The translations under genes were made by a program, and so were the position numbers. Below, one piece after another: positions 36,287 to 49,062 of a stretch of 64,000 nt of DNA (its first letter is position 1; every line of letters begins with the position of its first letter). The DNA is from Liquidambar formosana. Taxonomy: Eukaryota; Streptophyta; Magnoliopsida; Saxifragales; Altingiaceae. The stretch is taken from positions 42,530,792-42,594,791 of the forward strand of contig CM077821.1 of NCBI GenBank assembly GCA_039720395.1, given 5' to 3'. The notes under the pieces are model-generated. The model saw nothing but the letters and a program-made list of their open reading frames with translations, did no database searches and was not told where the DNA came from.

Positions 36287-36503
36287 TTAGAGTCTTCAAA
36301 TCTTTGGGAACACATTGAAATTTTATCTTTTGGATGAATTTACAGTTACATAAGATGTTGGTGGATATACGAAAAGTAGAAAAGGTAATAACAAATAAAA
36401 AATACCAGAGTTTACTACAAATAGAATAACACTCACTTTAGCATCAATGTTCTTTTTATTAGATCTAAGTTCAAAATTGGCATTACTCCACAAATTATTT
36501 ACA

Positions 36504-37834
36504 TCAAAACGTGGTTACAAGACCTATACCCAGCTCTTCTGCAAGCTCATCCCATATAGGAAGGAGTGTCAACATGACTAGGAAAATAGCCACTGAAAGA
36601 ACTGTTTTCCTCCATATTCCAACCTCCGTCACATCATTTAAGCATGGTTTTTCTGGAGTCCTCTGAACATGCAACATTCACATACGATTATGAGGAGAAT
36701 GATTGGCAGAGCTTGGAAACCAACAATCAAGTATTAAATTTCATTTCATTTTGCTCGAAACTCACGAAACATTTTAGCCAATTTTAACTTCTTCATTTTT
36801 CCCTTTTTCTCAATGTTTGCTTACCTGACATATTAGCACATATAGTCCCCAAGGAAGTGACAGAGGTCCACCAAGCTGGAAAGACAATAAAACAACAAAT
36901 TTCAACAATTAAAAGATAATATTAATATATTTAAGAAAAAACAATGGGGAGATAAAGCCAGATGTGTTTTGGGGCATGGAGGATCAACACAGGGCTAGAG
37001 TAGCACTCTATCAAACACCACGTCAGAGGCTAAATATCAACAAAGTTTTTACTTTTACAGATTATAATTATTTATACATAAAGATCAAAATTTCATTAAG
37101 TATAAGGGCTTAGGCCTGATGTGGTTGGGGCATCATTAATAAGGATTCACCACAAGGCTAGATCAGCACTATCATTATTCAAACATCATGTTGGAGGCTC
37201 ACTAGTAGCATTATTCGGGGATGTTTTCTTTCCTTGCCAGGTCTTATTTTTTAGTTTATTAACATTCGATTGTTTACTTTTACCAATTATAATTCTTTTT
37301 TTTTTTTTTACATAAAGATCAGAATTTCATTACATATAACTGTATAAGGCCTTAGGCTGGTACCTGCAAGGTATACAAAAACACAAAGTCAAGAAAGATT
37401 ACAAAGATCCCTGTATAAGACCTCTAGAATCCCCAACCCCCCCTCCCCCATTGGATTTGGATTTGGTGCAGTTGGCTACTATTACTGCATGGTGCCCCCC
37501 CCCCCCCCCAAAAAAAAAAAAAAAAAAACTCACAAAAATAAATTAATTAACATAATCACATGGCTCTCCAGTCACCTCCTTTATCTCGTCCCAAACCCAA
37601 TTCTCTCCATTAAATACGAGAGGTGATTCCAATTGACATGATGGTATGCTATCTACACGTCAAGTCCACAAATAACTCCTAGAACACTGCTCCTCAATTT
37701 AGAATCCAAGACTTCATTCGTAGTAAAAACTGTATCAATGATTTGCCTTCAACCCACAAAAGCATTTTGGAAGGAGACACCACATCACCAACCGCTGATC
37801 TAAATCTAATTGCCAAACTTTGGCAATGAACTCC

Positions 37835-37865
<31 letters not shown>

Positions 37866-40800
37866 AAAACTAAAGTATTCATTCTATAGTAGTAATTGGC
37901 TAATTTCTTTCTGTGATTTGTTCACTCATTTATAAAAGTAAATAATTGAATAACCAGATTCTTTAGAATACTATAATTCACCAAATGAGCAACATGGAAA
38001 CTCAAATATAACCAACTGGATCTAGCAATGCTATTGAGCTTTATTCACCCAAAAAAAAAGAAAAAAAAGGACCACAAGAAGACAAGGGCATACCACTCCC
38101 AATCCAAGCAATGTGTAAGTTGTCAACCCAAATCCAATCAGTGCATTTTTTCCAAAAGCACCCTGTAAAAGTATGGAATCTCACGTGTCACATAGGTTGA
38201 TAGGCTACACAAAATTTAGAACAAGATAATAAATGAATATTAGGCATAATTTGGGTGCATTAATATTAATCTCAAACGGGGTGATGACCTTGTAGGTTAG
38301 CATTCAAAAAGATCGACATTGATTCATTAAAATATTTTTGGAAAAATTTCCCAAAAAGCAGTGCAACATTTTGCAACTTCTAATTGAGCAGTCCAAGCTC
38401 TATCATGCCCCTTGTGTTGTAATCAAGCCACAGCACTATATTTGTGGTTCAAAGAAGGAAGGAAAGAAAAAAATTATACCTGCACGGCTCTTCCACCATC
38501 AAGGCATCCCACTGGAAGCATATTAAAAGCTGATGTTGTTAAGCCGCACCTGTAACAGGAAATTGAGCAGTTAGCATTTAATATCAATCATGAAGAAGTA
38601 AATAATATTCAAGAACGGTACATCACCAGCCTGCAATCACAAGAGGATGGATCGAAACTGTTGCAGCATGCATTGCTCTGCACATTGAAATTAATAAAAT
38701 GTCAATTAAATGTTTTCAAGACAAAACCAAGATATTAGCTACCTTCAAATGATTAATTATTAAACCAATAAAATTTACCACAAAAAAAAAAAAAAAAAAA
38801 AGCGCACTAGCTTGACATGAGCACAATAATTCAAATTACTATATGAATGATTTGGCTCCAGGATTTTAAAATATTGCCTTTTATTTTATAAAGGATGAAT
38901 GGGGAATTCTTGGAAATGGGACTTTGAGGTAGTATTTCGCCACACAATTAGGACTGTCGATCAGGATGGGGCCAAGCAGAGGTTGTTCAAGCTCAGCCCG
39001 GGTAAACATCTCACAAACTCAAACTCGGATCAACCCATTTTGGGCTCACATTTAAAAGCCCAAACTCAGCCCATTCCACAGGAAGGCTTAGACCAGCACA
39101 AACTAAACAATTCTTTGACAGTTTACTAAAAGACATAACATTCTTGTTTACATCATAATTCTACCCGTCTAGTCAGATGGTTAAAGAATAAAGACAGACA
39201 CAGGCACCAACGGCCCTTGTGGGCTAGTGGTAGTACCAGGGTGGGTAGGGGCTTGGGTAGTGTTAGGTCTAGGGGTCTATTACCCTCCAATGTAACCAAA
39301 AAAACACACACACACACGTGCCATTTTGTGGCCAAAATGTGACTCTGCCAGCCTGAAAATTTATGCCAAGTTGAGTTCCTCAAGCTCAGCCAGATAAAGG
39401 ATCACAAATTTGAACTCGGCTCAGACCATTTTCGGCTCACATTCATCAGCTACACTTAGCCCATTCCATGGGACATGGTTTGGGCTCAGCCGGGCAACCC
39501 AAATGAAATGATTCAGTGAAAATTTATTGAAGAACAACATTTCTATTATAAAAAAATTTCACTTTGCCCAGCCATTGACTTGAACCCAAGTCCTGTAATT
39601 ATAATTTATGACACCAATCATCTAGATAACATCCATTGCATAAAGAGAATATAAATAGTTAGCATACATGTTCACTAAGTATTATTATACTTTGGGTTGG
39701 AGCAAGCTTCAGGCTGAGCCAAGCATAGTCCGAGCTTCAGCTCGACTTCAACCAAAATATTAGACCAAGACCAGCCCTAAAATTTTTGTCCAAGCAGACG
39801 GGTAGCATGCCAGCTCTCCCCAAATTACAAACCTATACAAAATTATGAATTCAGAAGAGGATCATAACCCCGGAATCTATGAACGTCCTTATAATTTGCC
39901 TACCATCAAATTTTATTATTTTTTTCTTTTTTCTTTATTCTTATTTTTTTTATCATGATTCTTTTTTCATTTTTTCTTTTAAAGAAGTTGAATGATATGA
40001 AAGCAAAAAAGAGACGTACGCATAACCAAGAGTGGCTCTACTGATGAGTCCAAGAAGCAAAGAACCTTGAAATAGCATGCTAGGAACCTGCACCAAATCT
40101 CCTGCAGCATCTGGATTTGATGAAAGTAGCAGGCCAACGAAGAACATTGAAAAAGACAGTGCAGCTCCAGCAAATGGGCCCGCAAGTGAAATATCTACTT
40201 TTGTCTTTTGATCAGGAAGAATTGATTTGAACTACAGGAAGTAATAGTTAATGAGCAATGGAATCCCAGGGTATCATAAATAAGATATATCCTTCATCTT
40301 TTAATAAATTTTATAGTAAGAAACATCCTATAAAAAATTACTAAGAAAAAAATCTCAATTTCCCTCAATATGTCAAGTAACATTCCTCGTTTGTGGTTAC
40401 TGGTGTCAATAATAAGAAAAAAAAAATTAACAGGCATAAATGACCAAGCTCCAAACCAAAAATAAAGAACTTGTAGATATTGATTAAAGGATTTCATTTA
40501 ATAAAACATCATATTAAAAGCTCCACAAATATATATACATATATATATAATATTGTTTACCTACTTAATGTTTCCATGCTTTACGTGGTCATGCAGGAAT
40601 ATCAAGATATCTCACCTGAGTGATTGCACCAAAGCTGCCCAACGTAATGTTCGGAATAAAGTAAGGAATGCTTAATTTTACTTTCTTCGGAAACGCAGCA
40701 AGAAAATGCCCAACTTCCTGCACGGAATTTAGTCCTTAATGTAGAGATAAATTATACATAAAAGGATTACCAATCAACCAAAATTGATGTTATCACTTAA

Positions 40801-41099
40801 AGGAGGAAGAAAAAGTTAGAAAATAGGTCAGAAAAACATTTTGCAATGGAGAATAAAAATGCATTCATGTCATGACAATCTCCTTCACTCAAAATTCTAG
40901 TATTTGGTGACAGTCTGGCAGATTAAAGATAGCAAAGACATAGATATGATTTTATAATCACCTAGATCAAGAAAGATGGAATTTCATGTTGATTTACCAA
41001 CTGTAAGCAAAAATATTTTTCACTCTGAAATCCATCATAGTAAATAACCTTTCCAACATGAGTTTTTCTGTGAAATACAATTCCACATAATAAATACCT

Positions 41100-41130
<31 letters not shown>

Positions 41131-44100
41131 CCATAACAACATACCAGATTTCACCACTTAGTGCTCCTTATTTGCAAATAATGTGGCTTTTGTAAGGATC
41201 TAAACTTTTAGAATAAGGCAGATCAAAACAAAATACACTAATGCAAGTATGCGACTTAAAAAATGACTGCGGAAAAGGACTAGATGATATTTGAAGTTGA
41301 AAGCTAGAAAATAACTCAAGTTCGTGACAAAATGCAGCACCTCCGCTAAAAAACCCATGAGTAGGACGGAGAGATTAGGAAACAGACTGCCCTAAAAAGA
41401 TAGAGTTGGATGCCTATAATGAAGATGTGCTTATGATAGATTCATTCCAATCATTATATATGAAAATTATATAAAACAATCATGATAATTTGTACTACCT
41501 GGAGCCAAACTTGGAACATCAACAAATGAGATGTTAATAGCCTACATTTGGTTTGAAGAAATTTTTAGATTGATGAGTGAAGGACGTTAGATGAAATTAA
41601 GAATCGGTGTAAATAAAATAAAATAGGAGCACCCCCCCAAAAATGGAAAAAATAATGAATATAGAAATAATGGATGAACATTGATTTAATCCCTGACTTC
41701 AGGTGGAACTGCTGAGAAGAGATGTGTAATTGCAAGTTGATAACTCTAAAATGAAACTGAGCATGGATAGCATTAGAAAGAAAGAGACTAAATTCTAATG
41801 ATTTAGCAGGAGGGATAGAATTTGACTAAATAACATGGCATAATAAGATTCATGCAGTAATCTGAGTGGTTGATAAAAGAAATGAGCTGAGAAGTGATAA
41901 AGCCAAAGAAAGTAAATTACCACATCACCATTAAATTCCAGCAGCTTGTCTCTCATGTTAATTAAAGCCAACTACTCTCAATATGAAGTTACTTACAAAC
42001 TTAATATTTGACAAAAATGAACTTGTGGCCAAAAGTAGTTGAGGTTCTGCAAAGAGCGTAGCCCTAAATATAGTAATATGCAATAAAGAACTTTTCCCAG
42101 GAAAATGCTTTCAATTGACTAAAAGTCTAAAACCAATAGAGAGTAAGAGATTTATCTTACATGAAATAGCTGAACCCCCAAGACACCATACGCTAGGGGC
42201 AAAGCAGAGTCCACAAATGGGTATAGCAGCTGCATATCTGGTGGTTCAATGGCGTTTGGATCTGTGAAGTACTTAACTACCTCTGGTGGGAGTCGATTTA
42301 TCTGCTTGAAGAGAAATGCGATGAATACACGAACTTCCAAAATGATGTAGTCTAGTCTTGATGAGCCATAAATGATTATCAAAAAGAGAGATAAATCATA
42401 AATGGTACAAAGTACTTACAAACATCCAGACACCAATACTACAATGACATAACCGTATGCGCAATTAGCATACCTGAGATGCAATTCCTAACTCCACAGA
42501 GGAACCAATGGTGAGAAGAAATAATAAAAGAGCAATCACATATTGCCAAAGTGTTGTTGGCCCTGGTTCTGAAACCTCTTTCCGAAGCATACCAAAGCTT
42601 ACACGTGGGCCACCACGTGGGTCCGGACCTTCTGAATTGGGTTCCTCTACCATAAAAAGGTTGTACTTGTCACCTGTGACTTTAGCCAGCTGACTCTGGA
42701 GTTTGGCAAACACCTCCTCTCTCTTTCCCCTTAAATTTCCAAGGAAAAGAATGCCCTCACCAAGATCTCCAAATGGCTCTTCTCTGGTTACCCAAAAGGT
42801 AGAATAGCCAAAAAGCTTGTCCTTAATCAGCTTTACATCAGTAGGATCGACCTTCTCTGGTCCAAGGAGTTCCATTAGTTTAAAGGAGTCAACTTGGAAG
42901 TTGTTGTAAGCTGGTCCCATGGGAGATATAGTTGGTGGCTGAAAATGGAGAACTATAATAAGAATTCACATTATCGTTATAGCAATATCATTGATATATA
43001 TGTATTCCAGTTTCATTTATCCCTCTTTCTCTCAGGATATCACCTCCCCGTCTTATTGAATATAAATTATAGTTACATATATGCGAACTAGCAACCTAGA
43101 CGCGTTGTGCATGTGGCACCATTTGATTGCTACATAGAAACAGTTGAAACAAAAGTTGGCATACAGGTAATCCAACTTCATCTATTGCCCAATTACAAAT
43201 TTACCTACTTTCTTAAGGGTAAATTACATGAACCCCCTCCCTGAACTACAGACCAGTTTTACAAAACCCATCAAAACTTAAAAATGAACGAATAACCCCG
43301 TAAACTATTAAATTGCGACACTTTCCCACCCTCTTGGCTCTTTTCTGTTAATTTGAAAAAATAGAATGAAAATAGGAATTAAATTTGATGAAGGGGTCAA
43401 AGTGTCACTTAATAGTTCAGGGTGTTATTCATCTAGTTTCAAAATTCATGGGGGTTTGTGGAACTAGCCTATTGTTTAGGAGGGTTTTTTGTGTAATTTA
43501 CCCTCTTCACTTTTTTATTATTATTATTATTATTTTTTTTAATGAAGGGCAAGCAACAAAACCCATCATAAGCCCCAACACCCTACCCCATAGGATAAGG
43601 ACCCCCTAACCTACCAAAAAGAATGAGAATCAAACCCTGAACCTCTGAGAAATGCCACTAGCTACAATGCCTTTTTAAAATTTATTTCTAGAAAGAGAGT
43701 GGGGTGGGGAAGGAAAAAGAAGCATGTTACGTCCCTTAAAGTAGGGAAAAACTAGCTCTAAATGTACTTATACACTAACGTTAAGTAAAGTGAGGATTTG
43801 GTCTCCCTAACACCACCCTATTGGATTTGCTGTGAAACAGTGCTTGATAGAGCTGAATGGTAGAAAGAAAAAAAAAAAGGGGATTCACATGATCAACCCC
43901 AAGTAGTAGGGATGTAAGGCTTCGTGGAGTTGAACTGAATTTACAACTGCTCCCTCCACTCTTTGGGAAATATCCATCCACCCACCCATGTCCCACGTAT
44001 TCTTTCCTTTGCTCATTTCATCCACATAATGATACTGATACTAAAAGGAAAATTGAGGATTCCCGATGACCTTTTTTTTTTTTTTTTTCCAAATTTAAAG

Positions 44101-44874
44101 TGGAAATGCATGAAATCTTTCCACGAGAATTGAATTATGTTCCGAATTTATCAAAATCTTATGCATTTTTGTGGTGAAATTTCGTGTATCCCCTTTTTCC
44201 GTTTCATTTCAATCTCCAAAAATGTACCCCAGAAGCGTTTTCTCTAGGTTGTTTTTTTTTTTTTTTTTTTAATTTAAAAAATGAAATTCTAAAACAATAT
44301 AATATATTTCAAAATATGCATCCAACAGGGCTTCAAGAGACTGAAACATACACATAATTTCATTAAACATCTAATTAAACTGATTTCTATAACACTAACC
44401 AACATGTTCTCATGTTCCCATTCTCAATTATGCAAGCCTCAATCTCCAAATCTCATTTCCAATGGATTCACGAACTCACATTAATCAAACCGATGAAAAT
44501 AAGATCAATTGATAAAATAATAACGAAATGAGACATACCTGGGAAGAAATAGATGCGGGCGTCTCCTCCGACTCCAACTCGCCGCCACGTCGCTCTTCTT
44601 CCTCTTCCGGTGGTGCCGCCGCCGTTGTCGTCACCGTCGAATTTGAATCTTTTGACGTATTATTATCCTCACCATTATTAGAACAAAAACAACTAAGCCT
44701 ACCAAAATTCCTATACGAAACCATTTTCTTCGTTCTTTCTCTACGCGATAAGAATGAATTCTTAGGATTCTTATGTTCAAACGGTTGAATTCTCTTTCTG
44801 AAAGCACTGCCGACGGGCCATGAACGGGCTCGGAAGTGAACGGCGCTGAAGCTGCAGCTCGTGAGAGTTCCCAT
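36504..44874 (-). CDS. EGY2: Chloroplast site-2 metalloprotease EGY2 (peptidase M50)
   Basis: Ten minus-strand exons (44874-44539, 42938-42474, 42301-42161, 40717-40616, 40231-40020, 38677-38627, 38549-38480, 38162-38094, 36875-36825, 36662-36504) join in phase to 551 residues. The first 60 or so residues are Ser/Arg-rich, as in a plastid transit peptide, followed by an acidic Glu-rich stretch. The first membrane helix lies near 240-262. The zinc motif HEVGH (314-318) is split by intron 3 after the first His. The second ligand motif NMLPVGCLDGG (445-455) is intact. The C-terminus WDELAEELGIGLVTTF is as in Arabidopsis EGY2. It is a membrane-embedded protease of the chloroplast (thylakoid) acting in plastid development and plastid transcription. 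The EVGH spelling (usually ELGH) is conservative. Introns carry a foldback MITE (43218-43503) and simple repeats. Confidence 0.95.
37495..37527. repeat. Poly-C/poly-A tract in an EGY2 intron
   Basis: About 15 C then about 18 A residues. A similar C-then-A tract at 37831-37869 lies about 340 bp away in the same intron. Confidence 0.8.
37831..37869. repeat. Poly-C/poly-A tract in an EGY2 intron
   Basis: About 25 C followed by about 14 A. It makes a spurious poly-Gly open frame on the minus strand. Confidence 0.8.
38950..39545. repeat. Duplicated GGGCTCA-type repeat with a SINE-like insert
   Basis: Two related blocks (about 38980-39140 and 39370-39545) share CAAGCTCAGCC, AACTCGG and TTGGGCTCA-like words and an ending in AATTCTTTGA/AATTTATTGA. 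They are separated by about 230 bp that includes the SINE-like sequence. Old diverged mobile DNA in an EGY2 intron. Confidence 0.5.
39210..39310 (+). repeat. tRNA-related SINE-like sequence
   Basis: CCCTTGTGGGCTAGTGGTAG resembles a pol III A box, with GGTCTAGGGGTCTATTACC as a degenerate B box about 50 bases on, then an A-rich end running into (CA)n. The order and spacing are those of plant tRNA-derived SINEs. No target duplication was recognised. Confidence 0.5.
41101..41128. repeat. (GT)n microsatellite
   Basis: About 14 GT units in EGY2 intron 3. Confidence 0.95.
43218..43503. mobile_element. Foldback MITE with GGGTAAATT ends, copy 2
   Basis: 286-bp inverted repeat: the left arm starts GGGTAAATTACATGAACCCC, and the right arm read inverted starts GGGTAAATTACACAAAAAAC. 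Inner blocks (ATGAACGAATAAC / ATGAATAACACCC, AACTATTAA) also pair. It lies in EGY2 intron 1 and is related in its ends to 25472-26021. No exact target duplication. Confidence 0.75.
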
Positions 44875-46249
44875 CCAATCGAAAAACACAAGGCTCTGTA
44901 TATCAAGAATCGATAATTTTTCACAGTTTCAGTGACATTTGAAGATTGCAGCTCAGAAACCCTAGAAATTCTTGAGAAGGAGAATGCGAAAGCAGAGAGA
45001 GATTGGGTTTTGCTTCGGAGGTCGTTTGGGTTTGCGAGGAATGGCCTCTGACAGAGAAACGTGGGAGTGGGAAGGAATAGTTATTGGTTCGTTTGGCTGC
45101 GAAGATATCTTACTTCGCCGAATTTTTTAAAATATCTCCTGTTTTGTTCCTTTAATTTATTTATTTTTTCATTTTGGATAATATCTTGAAAATTACATGA
45201 ACAAAACCTAGTATGATAATTCGTGGCAGCCACTCTAGATTTGCACCACATGGATTTTAATTTTAATATTTATAAGTTGCAGATGCTACATGTCTATTTT
45301 TCAAATTTAGAGTGAGAGATTAGTATTAGTACTCCAATTCTTGTAAGAATTATCCCCTTCTTAACATGAATTTTCTATTTACATGATGAGTTTAATTTGA
45401 AAATCTTATTCCCGTTTTATTTTAATACTTAATAGACAGGATGGTATGCTTCACACACTATCCAATAACTTAGTTGGGATGAAGATAGCAAAGTAGAAGA
45501 TAACAGGAATGAAAAAAAAAATTTTGAAAAGTTCCAAACAATATTTTTTTTTTTAAATCCAAACCCATCTCTAATTCATTAACTATTGTATCAACTCCCT
45601 CTTAACAAGGGTAAGATTATCCCATTCTATTGCCATTCATACTTCCCTTGGGCGAGGCTAATATAAGTAAGACCGAGAGAGGTAGGACATAATGTTTTCC
45701 CATTGGTGGGATGTATAGCCTTACCCAAGATAATGGACATGAGATGGGAGGGAGTGCATGTGCCTGTTATGAATTTTTCCCTTACCCAAGATCCACAAGA
45801 TATGATAATAAATGAAAAAACAAAAAATCAAGAATACACAATAAACACAGATTTACGTGATTTGAGAAAACTTTGCTTATGTTTATGGAGTTGCTGCAAT
45901 TTTCACTATGCTTTACACAAAAGAAGATACAAGTAAGATGGTCACCTCCCAACTACAACATATACATAAAACTAGGGCTACAAGTTACAAGTACGAAAAA
46001 TATTCGAATTGAGCACATCACGTGGCCAAGGTTAGCCAAATTGCGAAAGCAGAAGAAAGATGTATAGTACAATTAGGCTCCACACTACCTAGCACCACCC
46101 AAGAGATTAAAGAGAAAGTGTAAGCATCTCGGAAGTTAGAATCTCTTGATTTTTTTTTATATAAAAATATATATATATATATATATATATTAGAATTGAG
46201 CACAATACATGGCCAAGGTCAGCCAGATGTCGGCCCAAAACGCAAAGCA
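44875..46249. other. EGY2 promoter side of the divergent spacer
   Basis: Includes the EGY2 leader and promoter (to about 45130). Further on, 45780-46010 resembles an eroded LTR end (GATTTACGTGATTTGAG, then TTTCACTATG). A short repeat GAATTGAGCACA...ACATGGCCAAGGTCAGCC occurs at about 46004-46037 and 46194-46227. A TA microsatellite lies at 46169-46190. No gene seen. Confidence 0.45.
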
Positions 46250-46258
46250 CCAAACAAA

Positions 46259-47111
46259 GAGAACGGCTATTGCAACCCCTTAAAGGGTTAAGTTGCCCCC
46301 AGCTGATATCCCCACCCCCCAAATATATATACTCACCCCTTTAAAAGACTAAAACACCCCTCTTCTAAATAACCCTAACCCTCACCCACCCCACTCCCCC
46401 CCCCCCCGACGGGAGAACGGCGACAGGAGAATGGCGACGAGAACACGGCGACGGCGACGAAGGTTCTCCTCTTCTCTCTCCTTCTCCTCTTCTTTCTTCT
46501 TCTTCTTCTTTTTTTTTTTATTTCCTTCCTCTGCTTGTCAGATCTGTGGGGGGAGGTTTTTTTTGTCAAAACCTCCATTTTTTCCGGTGGTGGGGTGGGG
46601 TGGGGGCGACGGGAGTTCTTCCTCTTCCCTCTTCTTCTCCTTTTTTTTTTTCCCCTCTGTGGTCAGATCTGTGTATTCCTCCATTTTTTCCGGTGACGGG
46701 GAGGAGGGCTGCCGACGAGGAGGGGTGCAGGAGAGGGGTTCTGTGAAGGAAAAGAAAAAAAAAAAAAAAAAAAAGGGAAGAGAAGAAGAGAAGAAGAGGG
46801 AAGAAGAGGAAGGTATGGGAGAGGGGTGAGCTGCCGACGAGGGGGGGTACAGGAGAGGGGTGGGCTGCCAACGAGGGGGGGTGGGGTGCAGGAGATGGGT
46901 TCTGGGAAGGAAAAGAAAAGAAAAAAAAAAAGAAGAAGAGAAGAAGAGGGAAGGGGAGGAAGGTGTCGCCGGTGGGGTGGGCGCCGGAGAAGGGTGCCGG
47001 AGAGGGGTGGGTTGCATAAGGCCCTTTTTGGTCATTTTGTAGCATCATTTTTCTCTTTAAAAAATTTGGGGGGGCAACTTAACCCTTTGGGGGGTTGCAA
47101 TAGCCGTTCCC
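46259..47111. mobile_element. MULE-type element with unrelated cargo (9-bp TSD)
   Basis: The ends GAGAACGGCTATTGCAACCC and, inverted, GGGAACGGCTATTGCAACCC are followed by paired GGTTAAGTTGCCCCC. A perfect 9-bp repeat CCAAACAAA flanks it (46250-46258 and 47112-47120). The 853-bp interior is not a foldback but a CT/GA- and G-rich segment. It holds internal direct repeats: GTCAGATCTGTG with CCATTTTTTCCGGTG (46541 and 46663), and GCTGCC(G/A)ACGAGG with the following GAAGAGAAGAAGAGG (46709 and 46863). The long Ser/Phe- or Lys/Glu-rich open frames here reflect composition and are not called as genes. Confidence 0.85.
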
Positions 47112-47151
47112 CCAAACAAATCCAATATCAGCCCAAGATCGATTTGAAGCT

Positions 47152-47549
47152 GGGAACGGCTATTGCAACCCCCCATTCCTATAAGCCCACCCCCCATCCT
47201 TTAGGTTTTTAAGGTTTTATGCAAAATATAAAAAGTTTTTATGAAAACCGATCGTGATGTCCACTAGAAAACATCATTTTGAACAACTTTGCAAAAGAAA
47301 GTTTTTCCAAAATCTATCGTTTAAATATACTTTTAACCATTTATAGCATTTATTTCCTTTTTTGCCAAAAAGTCTACCTAAATGATAAATTTTGGAAAAA
47401 CTTTCTTCTGCAAAGTTGTTCAAAATGATGTTTTTTAATGGATATCATGGCCGGTTTTCATAAAAACTTTTTATATTTTGCATAAAACCTTAAAAACCTA
47501 AAGGACGGGGGGTGGGCTTATAGGAATGGGGGTTGCAATAGCCGTTCCC
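47152..47549. mobile_element. Foldback MULE-type MITE, copy 3 (perfect 9-bp TSD)
   Basis: 398-bp element, nearly a complete palindrome with arms of about 190 bp. Both ends read GGGAACGGCTATTGCAACCC inwards, followed by CATTCCTATAAGCCCACCCC in both arms. The flanking direct repeat TTTGAAGCT (47143-47151 and 47550-47558) is perfect. It lies only about 30 bp from the element at 46259-47111, with the same termini. Its core matches 1999-2400. A transcript through it would form a long hairpin. Confidence 0.92.
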
Positions 47550-47732
47550 TTTGAAGCTTATGCCACTAGAAGTTGAGAAGTTCAAACTAGTCCAAACCAA
47601 AACCCAACCCAGCCCATCTTACAGCCCAGCGCTCACAATTCTAAAACGTTTTATAACCGCGGCTTGCTACCTTGGAGGTCACGATGCTTACAGAGTAAGC
47701 GAAATAGAGCACAGTTCCGTGTAGCGCACACG

Positions 47733-47740
47733 TATAAAAA
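47733..47740 (+). promoter_or_regulatory. TATA box of the NEMP-type gene
   Basis: TATAAAAA about 90 bases upstream of the ATG at 47824, followed by a CT-rich leader. Position is right for a short 5'-UTR. Confidence 0.5.
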
Positions 47741-47823
47741 AGCCCCAATGAGCGCGCTTTTCATTCTTTCCTTCTCCTTCGCGTCTCGGAAGGAGAAAGA
47801 GAAACACACACAGTGAGCGAACG

Positions 47824-48968
47824 ATGGGCGCTTCAACTTCTTCTACTTGCGTTCTTCTACTGTTCTCTCTCTCACTTTCGCTTCTAATCTCCTCATGCTC
47901 GAGCCACTCGACTACACTTAAAGGTATTTTTCTCATCTCTTCCTTCGTTTTCCTTATCGTTTTCCGTCAAAATTCTTGAGAAAAGTTGCTGTAGATGTGA
48001 TGTTGCTCCTTTTGGTTGCGTAGAAAATGTAGGAAAAGGGAAGAAATTGAATTTTTTTTTTTAATTTTGAATCTTGGGGTTTTTCATCGATTGGGAACCG
48101 AGAAAACTAAGACCTACGCTCAACGGTGCCTAAGTATGCTTTCTTCAATTTTCCTCGTCATTCTCGGCACCGTAACAGAGGGTTAGGGTTAGGGTTAGGG
48201 TGTGTTATTTTGTTTTAGATTCATTGATTTGTTGTAGGGGTTTAATGATGCGTAACTTGCTTGCAGTCGTTTGGCCTGAAAATTTCCACTGTAGAATTTA
48301 GGATATCGGTTCAATATACATGTGCGTGTCAATGATGCGTAATTTGCACGCAGCCCTCTGGCAGAAAAAATAGAATAGAATTATTTATTTTATGCTATTT
48401 ATTTTTTTAAGTTTCAGTTCAATTATTCAAATTCAGTACTAATTTAATGTGTTTAGTGTAATAGTTCGATACGCAGGTGTGTGTGAGAGAGAGTTAGATA
48501 ACACTCTGCATGTTTAATATGGATTTCCGATACTGTAAAAATTCGTTGGTTGTTTATTGAGTGCATAAGTTTCCATTTGTAGGACAGTTCAGGCCTTTTA
48601 GGTTGGGGCTTTAAAGCATTTTATCATGAAAAATTGAATTGGTTGCTGGTTTATATAATTTCTACAACTATCTCAGCATCGTGAAATTGCAGGTATTGAC
48701 GTGGGAAATCCTGTTATAGATGTCTCTCCTTCCCCTATTGCTGGGTTTTCATCTACCCGTGGCTCTAAAGATGTTTTATTATGTGAACGTATACGAGTTT
48801 CTGGTCTGTCAAGATTGAAGCTTGGGAGTTATGCCAGTTCATTTCGGGTTCACTTTGGCTCCATCAGTTGTAATTCCTGAGAGGTTACATAGCAAAATTC
48901 AGGTTTGTTTTCACCGGTAAGTGAAATTTTTTGGATTATATGCTGTCTGTATGCTCCTTTTAGCTCTC

Positions 48969-49062
<94 letters not shown>

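Noticed and set aside
37694..37882. Poly-Gly frame on the minus strand
   Set aside because: Produced by a poly-C tract in an EGY2 intron.
46431..47048. Several long overlapping open frames on both strands (up to 165 codons)
   Set aside because: They are Ser/Phe/Pro or Lys/Glu/Arg-rich products of CT/GA-rich cargo inside a MULE-type element, open in many frames at once, with no domain or splice context.
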